The notes beneath the pieces are model-generated. The model saw only the letters and a program-made list of their open reading frames with translations. It searched no databases and was not told the DNA's origin. A stretch of DNA of 9,631 nucleotides. Origin: JALVCQ01 sp964452325. Lineage in GTDB: Bacteria; Bacteroidota; Bacteroidia; JAADEI01; JALVCQ01. Numbering within the stretch: the first letter of the stretch is position 1; each line of letters begins with the position of its first letter. Positions 1-6,222 of the stretch are shown here, in pieces. A program made the translations under genes and the position numbers. Location of the stretch: NCBI GenBank assembly GCA_964452325.1, contig CAYVLB010000074.1:1-9631 (forward strand). The letters run 5' to 3'.

Positions 1-914
1 TGGGGTGGAATCCCCTGCTGTGCCTTGGCCAGATTTGCCCGTCGAATGGGGCCATGCCGGTTCCAATTTTCAACACCCATCAGGGCAATCCGACTGCCGC
101 TTTTTTCGAGCAAAACGTGTTCATTACGTAGCAACCGCCACCCCATTTGCTGGTAGGCTTGGAGCAGGCGGCGGAAGTTATTGCGTCGTGACGATATGGA
201 CGGCCACGGGTAATAATAGCCATAGTCATGATTACCCAACACAGCAAATACTCCAAATGGCGCGCTAATAGAAGACAATAATTTAACGTAAGGACGAATT
301 TCTTCGGCACGATAGTTGATGAGATCCCCTGTAAACACGACCATATCCGGACCCAGTTCCTGAATGTTTTGAGCAATCTGCTGAACTAATTGCGGTGACC
401 GAAAAGTCCCCAAATGAAGATCGGAGATGTGCGCTATTCGAAAGCCATCAAAAGGGGCCGGAAGATCTGGAAAAGCAAACTGAGGATATCGGATGCGAAG
501 GCGGCGGGGTGTCAGCAACATTCCTATTGCCATAGCACTGGGCCAAGGGGAGATGACTGCAACGCTACCCCACTGGAGCAAACGGCGTCGCATGAAGTTC
601 GGAGGTCTTCTCATCGAACGACACCAGGGATTGCTCCTGACAAGCCATCCTACCCCATGCCATATCCACAACAACGGCTTGGGCAACACCCATGCCACCG
701 CATACACAAACCATCGCTGCATCCATCGATCCGGCCAGTCTCCCCCACCCCAATACACCCATCCCCACCATGCCAGCCACCCCAACCACAGTGGCACATG
801 CACACCCAGGTAAACCCGCCATAACCACGTTCGCCGGTGAAAGTAATACATCAAAGCGGCAGTCACCCCTTCAACGATCCCAATCACAATCATTATTCCA
901 TAAAAGCGATGCAT
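1..914 (-). CDS. Membrane-anchored metallophosphoesterase (calcineurin-like), 3' end beyond the window
   Basis: A calcineurin-like phosphoesterase, expected to hydrolyse phosphoesters with two metal ions. The natural substrate is unknown. The frame opens at ATG 912-914, has an in-frame stop just upstream (918-920), and runs open to base 1, giving 304 visible residues. The family is usually about 400 residues, so roughly 100 C-terminal residues, with the GHxH motif, are missing. Residues 1-135 contain about four hydrophobic segments (roughly 5-25, 34-55, 68-92, 112-134). The catalytic domain follows: SDLHLG with D165 and H167, FTGDLIN with D197, and LGNHDYG with N228, H229 and D230. The downstream stretch containing VENW also matches Bacteroidota homologues with the same four-helix arrangement, from family knowledge. 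Residues 30-97 contain 16 tryptophans, which is extreme. The gene is divergent from the propeller-protein gene across 219 bases. An alternative start is ATG 891-893. The family call is secure; the biological role is not. Confidence 0.88.
   Translation of the reverse strand, partial: MHRFYGIMIVIGIVEGVTAALMYYFHRRTWLWRVYLGVHVPLWLGWLAWWGWVYWGGGDWPDRWMQRWFVYAVAWVLPKPLLWIWHGVGWLVRSNPWCRSMRRPPNFMRRRLLQWGSVAVISPWPSAMAIGMLLTPRRLRIRYPQFAFPDLPAPFDGFRIAHISDLHLGTFRSPQLVQQIAQNIQELGPDMVVFTGDLINYRAEEIRPYVKLLSSISAPFGVFAVLGNHDYGYYYPWPSISSRRNNFRRLLQAYQQMGWRLLRNEHVLLEKSGSRIALMGVENWNRHGPIRRANLAKAQQGIPP
742..766 (-). other. Putative G-quadruplex motif on the coding strand of the phosphoesterase gene
   Basis: Read on the minus strand, this stretch has G runs of 4, 3, 4 and 5 separated by loops of 2, 6 and 1 bases, which meets the usual G3+N1-7 rule. 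On the plus strand the matching C runs are 742-746, 748-751, 758-760 and 763-766. It lies about 150-170 bases inside the gene on the non-template strand, so the mRNA would carry it. It encodes the Trp/Gly-rich end of the second hydrophobic segment and the loop after it. It may simply follow from TGG and GGN codons. The motif is seen directly; folding and function are inference. Confidence 0.5.
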
Positions 915-1087
915 ATTTCAAGCCCCTATATGCAGCGGTAACACCGAATTTGTCTTATGGAAATCGGTCGGCTGATGCAATGTCCAGCCTTCCTTTTGTC
1001 CATCAACACCGTTCGCATACCTGCCTTTCTCAATATTCAAATCTACATAGTCTATGCAATCGAACAGGCTATCGGGATATATAATGA

Positions 1088-1095
1088 TATATTTG
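1088..1095 (+). promoter_or_regulatory. Bacteroidota -7 promoter element (TAnnTTTG) for the propeller-protein gene
   Basis: TATATTTG is an exact match to the Bacteroidota sigma-ABfr -7 consensus TAnnTTTG. It sits 38 bases before ATG 1134, so transcription would begin near 1100 and leave a leader of roughly 30 bases. No TTG is seen at the expected -33 spacing, so the match rests on the -7 element alone. It supports the 1134 start over the upstream in-frame ATG at 957, which would fall before the transcript. Confidence 0.45.
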
Positions 1096-1133
1096 CAATT
1101 GACATCTATACGAATTCAAAAACACATGTTGCC

Positions 1134-2939
1134 ATGGCCAGGCAAATCATGCTATGCGTGCAATTATTGCTCTGGGCAATTCATACATCCCATGCCCAGA
1201 AATCATGTGTGGCAATAGGAAGTGGTGGAGTAGAAGAGCAGGTTACAACGACTGCCACTCCGCAGGGGTTCTTAATTGGTGGCCAAAAAAATAACCAAAT
1301 TTATCTCGTGCACGTAGACACTAATTACAATGTTATATGGGACATGATCATCGACACCCTATCTAATGGAAAGGTAACCGCCTTACTCAAGACTTCAAAT
1401 AATCATTACATAGTGGCAGCACGGGGATGGCAGGCTGGGAGAAGTCAGACCTATTTGATGCGACTTGATGGGACTGGCAATGTAGTATGGGAAAAATTCA
1501 TCCAAAAGCCCTCTTCTGGATTCGGCCCTAATATCCCCCAGATCCATTCATTAACCGAACTGAACGATAATCAGTACATTGGTGTCGGAGTTTATCGAAC
1601 GAATGGATATATTATCAAATTCGACAGTTCAGGTCACATAATATCGGAGTTTGAGCTCAAAGGAACATCTTACGAAGAGCTCTGGGATGTAGTTAGCGAT
1701 GATGAGGGATCCATCGTAGCTGTAGGATGGACGGCGTCCTTTGGTGCGGGGTCAAAAGATGTGTTGATTGTGAAGTTTGCCAATGACAGCAGCATCCAAT
1801 GGGCAAAAACAGTTGGAGGAGCACAGGAGGATATTGGATTTTCCATAGTGCAAAGCGAAGATAGCGGCTATGTGGTCAGCGGATTGACTTATTCATTTGG
1901 GGCTGGTGGCAGGGATATCTATGTCATCAAACTCACAAAGGAGGGAGACACTTTATGGACGCGTACAATTGGTGGTAGTAGCACGGACCTTGCCTTTGAC
2001 GCTGTCAAAACAGATGACAACCACTTTGTGTTCTGTGGCTATTCTAATTCATTTTATAATGGAAAAGAGACTCCCTATTTGGTAAAGTTAGATCCCTCGG
2101 GCAACATGAAATGGACCCGTTTGGTGGGGGCCGCCAATTTTTGGCGTAAAGAGGCTAACACCATTATTAATCTTGCAAATGGCGAATTCTTAATTGCCGG
2201 AAACATGATACATGATTTTGGAAACGGGGGAAATGATATTTTCTTATCCTACCTCACCCGTTCGGGAGAGCCTCTTGTGTGTGCCACTGAGTGCCTATCT
2301 GGGACTGGAGGTACAATAGGGAGCGGAGGTATCGTAACTGACATATCACCCACCGTCGAGCCCTTTATCGGCAGCTGGTTAGACACTATAAGCAAGATAG
2401 ATTGGCCAGCATCCTCATCGGTAAAGTATCCCAATTTCCAACTGTCCATCACGGTGGATCGCATCGATTCTGCTTCTTGTGCCACATGTTCGGACGGAGC
2501 AATATATCTGTCAATCAGCGGAGGAAATCCACCCTATTCCCACCGATGGAATTCAGGAGACACGGTAGAAGATCCTACGAACTTGCTACCGGGAATATAC
2601 GCCGATTCCATTCGTGACGGGTCGGGATGCTTAACCGTTGCAGGGCCATTTATTGTAGCTAGCCCACAGGCATCGGGACTTTCCGATTGGCCTGTGCTCC
2701 CTCAACAATGCAAAACGTTCTTGGCCAATGGGGACATAGTGGTGGAGTGCGACCGTTCCATCAAACGAATCGAGGCGTTCGACACAAAGGGAAAACAAAT
2801 AGCGCTCATCAACATATCAAGGACACGCAGAGTGAACCTATCTCACGCTGTGAAACGGAATTCGGTCGTTTTTATTAAGGGGTATGATAACAACAATGCT
2901 CTTTTGTTCCTACAAAAAGTGATTCTTCCGCGTCCTTAA
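1134..2939 (+). CDS. Predicted secreted surface protein: seven-bladed propeller, SprB-like repeat, type IX sorting-like C-terminus
   Basis: A 601-residue predicted exported protein. Residues 1-21 form a signal peptide ending SHA, with likely cleavage before Gln22. I count seven propeller-like units (about 32-73, 78-123, 134-176, 180-229, 231-281, 284-332, 338-383). The clearest are units 4-6, with the pattern GYVVSG...SFGAGG.DIYVIKL..GDTLW...GG, a type common in Bacteroidota surface proteins. A Gly/Ser linker follows, then a SprB-like repeat at about 440-510 (SDGAIYLSISGGNPPY, then GIYADSIRDGSGC). The C-terminus at about 519-601 has FDTKGKQIAL and a final hydrophobic strand, resembling a divergent type A sorting domain but lacking its usual GxY step. 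No enzymatic motif was seen; a structural, binding or adhesion role is inference. The start was chosen for the signal peptide and promoter position; 957 would add 59 implausible residues and ATG 1149 is possible. Its GC is lower than its neighbours'. It stands alone, convergent with the E1 gene. Confidence 0.8.
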   Translation: MARQIMLCVQLLLWAIHTSHAQKSCVAIGSGGVEEQVTTTATPQGFLIGGQKNNQIYLVHVDTNYNVIWDMIIDTLSNGKVTALLKTSNNHYIVAARGWQAGRSQTYLMRLDGTGNVVWEKFIQKPSSGFGPNIPQIHSLTELNDNQYIGVGVYRTNGYIIKFDSSGHIISEFELKGTSYEELWDVVSDDEGSIVAVGWTASFGAGSKDVLIVKFANDSSIQWAKTVGGAQEDIGFSIVQSEDSGYVVSGLTYSFGAGGRDIYVIKLTKEGDTLWTRTIGGSSTDLAFDAVKTDDNHFVFCGYSNSFYNGKETPYLVKLDPSGNMKWTRLVGAANFWRKEANTIINLANGEFLIAGNMIHDFGNGGNDIFLSYLTRSGEPLVCATECLSGTGGTIGSGGIVTDISPTVEPFIGSWLDTISKIDWPASSSVKYPNFQLSITVDRIDSASCATCSDGAIYLSISGGNPPYSHRWNSGDTVEDPTNLLPGIYADSIRDGSGCLTVAGPFIVASPQASGLSDWPVLPQQCKTFLANGDIVVECDRSIKRIEAFDTKGKQIALINISRTRRVNLSHAVKRNSVVFIKGYDNNNALLFLQKVILPRP

Positions 2940-3002
2940 ACCGCCGAACATATCATAACGGGAAGCAGATGTGAATGCTTTTTGGGGGGGCGCATGGTTT
3001 TT

Positions 3003-5048
3003 TTAGTAATTCAACAGCTTCTTGGCCTCGTGTTCAAGCCGTTGCCATGGCAAGTACTGGGCCTCCAGCGATGGTGCAAAAGGCACTGGTGTATCCAAGG
3101 CAGCGACTCGGCGGACGGGTCCATCTAACCACTCAAACAACTCGTCGGATATGAATGCGGCGATTTCGGCGCCTGGTCCCATTGTTAAAGTGGCTTCATA
3201 AAGTAGTAATGCCTTACCAGTACGTCGAACGCTTTCCGCCACTGCTTCTTTATCCCATGGCAATAAGGTTCGGAGATCCACGATATCCAAATCTGCATTC
3301 AACCGTTGTTGCAACGCCAATGCCTGGTGAACGCCCCACCCGTAAGTAATGATCGATAGGTCGTTTCCTTTTCGGACCGTTCGGGCTTTGCCAATGGGAA
3401 GGGTGTAAAAGTCTTTCCACACCTTCCCTTTAACCGATCGATACAGGAATTTATGCTCAAAAAACATCACGGGTCCGGGATATTCAAAAGCGGCTAACAA
3501 CAATCCTTTTGCATCATACGGGGTGGCAGGATATAGGACCACCAATCCTGGGGTATGCATAAACCATGCTTCGAGGGACTGCGAGTGAAAGGGGCCGGCG
3601 GTTGTCCCGGCGCCTGTAGGCATGCGAATTAGCACATTGGAGGCATGCCCCCAACGATAATGGCTTTTCGCCAGATTATTCACGATCTGCGTCATGGCAT
3701 TGGAGACAAAGTCGGCAAACTGCATTTCTACCATCGACCGGATGCCCATTATACCTAGGCCATGTGCTATTCCCACGATTGCCGATTCGCACAGGGGCGT
3801 ATTCCGAACACGGTCTTTACCAAATCGCACCGACAGGCCATCTGTTACCTTAAAAACGCCGCCATACTCGGCAATATCTTGTCCCATCAGCACGAGGTCA
3901 TTCCATCGCTCCATGGCTTGCCGATGTGCTTCGGCAATGGCATCAATGAAGCGCACCTCATGCATATCACTGGAGTCGGGGCCATACAATGGCGGTTCGA
4001 GTTCGGAAGGAATGGTAAAGTTTGGAGACTTGTATTCAGGAGTAAAAGAGGGATATACGTCGGCGAGTTCTTGTTCGGGGTCTGGATCGACTCCAGGGGC
4101 TTGTATTGCCCGATGGAGGGCTTCACCAATTTTCGATGAGTATTCCTTACGATATTGGCGAATATCTTCTCGGGTGATCAGGCCTTTGTTCAGTAAAAAC
4201 GACTCATAGGTTTGAAGCGGGTCTCGCCGTGCCCATGCTTCCATCAATTCACGAGGTACATACCGGGTACCAGAAGCCTCTTCATGGCCCCGCATTCGAA
4301 ATGTAACCGCTTCGATGAGCACTGGTCGAGGCTGTTGACGAATCTTTCGGGCTAATTGGCGAATCAGCCGATATACGTCTATGACATTATTCCCATCCAC
4401 TCGGAAGCCCTCCATTCCATAGGCACGGGCTCGATCTGCCAGGTGCGGATTGAGGAACTGTTCATCGGTGGGGGTTGATAATCCATAGCCATTGTTTTCG
4501 ATGACAAAGATGACGGGCAGCTGCCACACTGCAGCAGTATTAAGGGCTTCGTGAAATTCGCCCTCACTGGTACCCCCTTCTCCGGTAAAGACAGCCACGA
4601 CCTTCTGTTGGCGATGCAGCCGGTAAGCCAAGGCAATCCCCGATCCTACACTGAGTTGGGGCCCTAAATGAGAAATCATTCCAATGATATGATATTCTGT
4701 GGTACCAAAGTGAAAGGATCGGTCACGTCCTTTGGTAAACCCGCCAGGCTTGCCCATGATTTGCTGAAACAAACGTTCTAATGGGACATTCCGTGTGGTA
4801 AAAACACCTAGGTTCCGATGCATGGGCAAGATATATTCATCGGGTGCAAGGGCAGATGTAACCCCCACCGCAATGGCCTCCTGCCCAATGCCCGAGAACC
4901 ATTTGCTAAGCTTTCCTTGTTTCAGGCGTGAAATCATCTTTTCCTCAATCAGGCGTGGCAACAGCATGCGGCGATACAGCATGATGGCTTCCTTGGTCGA
5001 GACACCACGCAACGAAAAGGTCGGAGCGTTTTGAATGACTTCCACCAT
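3003..5048 (-). CDS. Fused 2-oxoacid dehydrogenase E1 component, alpha and beta subunits in one chain (branched-chain/pyruvate type)
   Basis: A thiamine-diphosphate-dependent E1 that would decarboxylate a 2-oxoacid and pass the acyl group to the lipoyl arm of an E2 in the cytoplasm. Residues about 16-315 are the alpha part, with the cofactor motif from GEGGTSEGEFHEALN (156-170) to IENNGYG (183-189) and the RMRGHEEASG loop (251-260). Residues about 364-681 are the beta part: MGQDIAEYGGVFKVTDG (388-404), TPLCESAIVG with E421 as the expected cofactor-activating glutamate, and GPFHSQ with H488. At 681 residues it matches the single-chain form common in Bacteroidota. GEG instead of GDG also occurs in branched-chain E1 alpha, which slightly favours a branched-chain substrate, but pyruvate cannot be excluded. 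E2 and E3 are not in the window. The gene starts 50 bases after rnhB, with its own likely promoter, and ends 63 bases from the convergent propeller-protein gene. No frameshift was seen. Confidence 0.92.
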   Translation of the reverse strand: MVEVIQNAPTFSLRGVSTKEAIMLYRRMLLPRLIEEKMISRLKQGKLSKWFSGIGQEAIAVGVTSALAPDEYILPMHRNLGVFTTRNVPLERLFQQIMGKPGGFTKGRDRSFHFGTTEYHIIGMISHLGPQLSVGSGIALAYRLHRQQKVVAVFTGEGGTSEGEFHEALNTAAVWQLPVIFVIENNGYGLSTPTDEQFLNPHLADRARAYGMEGFRVDGNNVIDVYRLIRQLARKIRQQPRPVLIEAVTFRMRGHEEASGTRYVPRELMEAWARRDPLQTYESFLLNKGLITREDIRQYRKEYSSKIGEALHRAIQAPGVDPDPEQELADVYPSFTPEYKSPNFTIPSELEPPLYGPDSSDMHEVRFIDAIAEAHRQAMERWNDLVLMGQDIAEYGGVFKVTDGLSVRFGKDRVRNTPLCESAIVGIAHGLGIMGIRSMVEMQFADFVSNAMTQIVNNLAKSHYRWGHASNVLIRMPTGAGTTAGPFHSQSLEAWFMHTPGLVVLYPATPYDAKGLLLAAFEYPGPVMFFEHKFLYRSVKGKVWKDFYTLPIGKARTVRKGNDLSIITYGWGVHQALALQQRLNADLDIVDLRTLLPWDKEAVAESVRRTGKALLLYEATLTMGPGAEIAAFISDELFEWLDGPVRRVAALDTPVPFAPSLEAQYLPWQRLEHEAKKLLNY

Positions 5049-5076
5049 AATATTGCCAAAGTCAATTATCGGCGGG

Positions 5077-5084
5077 CAAAGCTA
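5077..5084 (-). promoter_or_regulatory. Internal Bacteroidota -7 promoter element (TAnnTTTG) upstream of the E1 gene
   Basis: On the minus strand this reads TAGCTTTG, an exact match to TAnnTTTG, in the 50-base gap between rnhB and E1. The ATG at 5048 lies 28 bases downstream, so the leader would be about 20 bases. A TTG lies 15 bases upstream of the element, closer than the usual 17-23, so the -33 part is weak. It suggests E1 can be transcribed independently of the upstream envelope and nuclease genes. An exact match by chance is possible. Confidence 0.45.
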
Positions 5085-5098
5085 CACCCAAGATCTTT

Positions 5099-5719
5099 TC
5101 AAGATGTCGGGTCGTTCTCAGGAAATAATGAAGGCGTTAATGCTTTGATGCGAAATGATTGGCGATGATACGGTGAAGGCCCATGACGGCGTATAGCTTC
5201 TATATGGGCTGAAGTAGGATATCCCTTGTTGCGCAGCCACTGATAATGAGGGAACTGGTAATGGAGTCGTTCCATCAAACGGTCGCGCCACACCTTAGCA
5301 ATGATGGATGCAGCGCTGATGGCGGATACAGAAGCATCTCCCCGGACAATGCACTGGTGAGGAATGTGCCCGAATGGGAGGAAATAAGGGCCATCTACTA
5401 GAATTTTAGAGGGTCTTACCGGCAAACGCTGCAACGCCTGATGCATTGCCCGAATCGACGCCTGTAAAATATTGATGCGATCGATGACCTCTGGAGGTTC
5501 CAAGGCAATTCCTATCATGGCACCTGCGCTAACAAGTTCATCAAAGCTGCGAGCCCGCTGTTGGGGGGTTAAGCGTTTTGAATCGGCCACCCGTATCTTC
5601 TCAGATTCTGGGGGCAGAATTACTGCGGCAGCAACCACTGGTCCTGCCACACACCCCCGTCCTGCTTCATCAACGCCGGCGACCCACATGACTTCGTCTT
5701 CGAACGATAATGGCCACAT
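5099..5719 (-). CDS. rnhB: Ribonuclease HII
   Basis: RNase HII cuts the RNA strand of RNA:DNA hybrids and starts removal of single ribonucleotides misincorporated in DNA. From ATG 5719 the protein has 206 residues, the usual family length. The four acidic catalytic residues are visible: D17 and E18 in VDEAGRG, D109 in LVDGPYF and D146 in VWRDRLM. The family signatures SAASIIAK, KGYPTSAH and HGPSPYHRQSF are also present. The start is uncertain. ATG 5755 gives 218 residues and ATG 5689 gives 196. I chose 5719 because bacterial homologues usually have about 10-15 residues before the GVDEAGRG motif; no convincing Shine-Dalgarno decides it. All three starts overlap the 3' end of the Smr gene, whose stop codon falls on the bases encoding the catalytic aspartate, so translation may be coupled. 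Product call is secure. Confidence 0.95.
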   Translation of the reverse strand: MWPLSFEDEVMWVAGVDEAGRGCVAGPVVAAAVILPPESEKIRVADSKRLTPQQRARSFDELVSAGAMIGIALEPPEVIDRINILQASIRAMHQALQRLPVRPSKILVDGPYFLPFGHIPHQCIVRGDASVSAISAASIIAKVWRDRLMERLHYQFPHYQWLRNKGYPTSAHIEAIRRHGPSPYHRQSFRIKALTPSLFPENDPTS

Positions 5720-6212
5720 GCGGAGGATAAGGCACTCCAGCAGGTTCCCATTCATACCCCATGTTGGAAACTGCCCGGATCAATTCTTTGCGCAGGCGCC
5801 CCTCACCACGCCCATGAATGAAAACCACTTCACGAATTGTGGCGTCCATGTGCAAATATTTTTTAATGCACTGACGAGCCCATTCTATTTGGATGGGCAA
5901 TATGGGTGTGCCACGGTGATAAAAGGTCGGAAAGGCTTCGTCGGGTAAGTTCTGGACGTGCAAATCGATCTCAACACGGGTGGGCCGCTTTTTCGCCGTA
6001 GGTGGACTCAACGACGATGTTTTCTTGATTTCCAAATCTTCTAAAGAATAGGGAATTGGCTCGGCGGGTACTACTTGTTCTATAGGATGCCATTCGTCGA
6101 AATCATCAAACCGAATCAAAACATGTCGATCGCGAATATCCTGAATAATTCCCCATCGATGATCATCCCATAGACGCACGCGCATCCCAATATAAATCCC
6201 CGACGACATCAT
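5670..6212 (-). CDS. Small Smr-domain protein with an N-terminal Tudor/KOW-like module (DUF2027/MutS2-related)
   Basis: From ATG 6212 the protein has 180 residues. Residues about 7-50 (IGMRVRLWDDHRWGIIQDI, then HVLIRFDD) look like a small SH3/Tudor- or KOW-like barrel. A Lys/Pro/Ser-rich linker covers about 60-79. Residues about 80-171 are an Smr domain with the conserved DLH motif (83-85) and HGRGEG (133-138). Smr domains, best known from the MutS2 C-terminus, can nick or cleave DNA or RNA, so a nuclease or nucleic-acid-binding role is likely but the substrate is unknown. The layout resembles the DUF2027-plus-Smr proteins of Bacteroidota but is shorter than the approximately 340-residue forms. 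The gene starts 8 bases after the barrel gene ends and overlaps rnhB. Tandem ATGs at 6212 and 6209 are both plausible; a TTG at 6227 would extend it by five residues. The Arg-rich tail lies in the overlap. Confidence 0.82.
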   Translation of the reverse strand: MMSSGIYIGMRVRLWDDHRWGIIQDIRDRHVLIRFDDFDEWHPIEQVVPAEPIPYSLEDLEIKKTSSLSPPTAKKRPTRVEIDLHVQNLPDEAFPTFYHRGTPILPIQIEWARQCIKKYLHMDATIREVVFIHGRGEGRLRKELIRAVSNMGYEWEPAGVPYPPHVAIIVRRRSHVGRRR

Positions 6213-6216
6213 TGCA

Positions 6217-6222
6217 TCCTTT
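6217..6222 (-). promoter_or_regulatory. Shine-Dalgarno-like AAAGGA of the Smr gene, overlapping the upstream stop codon
   Basis: The minus strand reads TAAAGGA, where the TAA (6221-6223) ends the RemB/Wzi-like gene and the overlapping AAAGGA could act as a ribosome binding site. It lies 4 bases before ATG 6212 and 7 before ATG 6209, so spacing favours 6209 slightly. It argues against the TTG at 6227. Purine-rich sites like this are uncommon in Bacteroidota, so the assignment is tentative. Confidence 0.4.

Noticed and set aside
944..967. Imperfect inverted repeat (CCGAATTT ... AAATCGG) in the divergent intergenic region, a possible operator
   Set aside because: The arms are only 7-8 bases with a one-base mismatch in register; no regulator gene is nearby and chance occurrence is likely.
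414..1084. Several plus-strand open frames of 87-136 codons rich in Pro, His and Thr
   Set aside because: They are antisense shadows of the phosphoesterase; the Pro/His richness is the complement of its Trp/Gly-rich codons, and none shows a recognisable domain.
957..1133. Upstream in-frame extension of the propeller protein from ATG 957, adding 59 residues
   Set aside because: It would bury the clear signal peptide starting at 1134, and it lies upstream of the likely promoter element at 1088-1095.
3694..4209. Plus-strand open frame of 171 codons inside the E1 gene
   Set aside because: It is fully antisense to a well-conserved enzyme, with no recognisable motif.
4575..4581. GEG instead of GDG in the E1 cofactor motif as a possible loss of function
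   Set aside because: Glu at this position also occurs in active branched-chain E1 alpha subunits, and the rest of the motif, including the NN pair, is intact.
5472..5948. Plus-strand open frame of 158 codons across the Smr/rnhB junction
   Set aside because: It is antisense to two recognised genes and has low-complexity composition.
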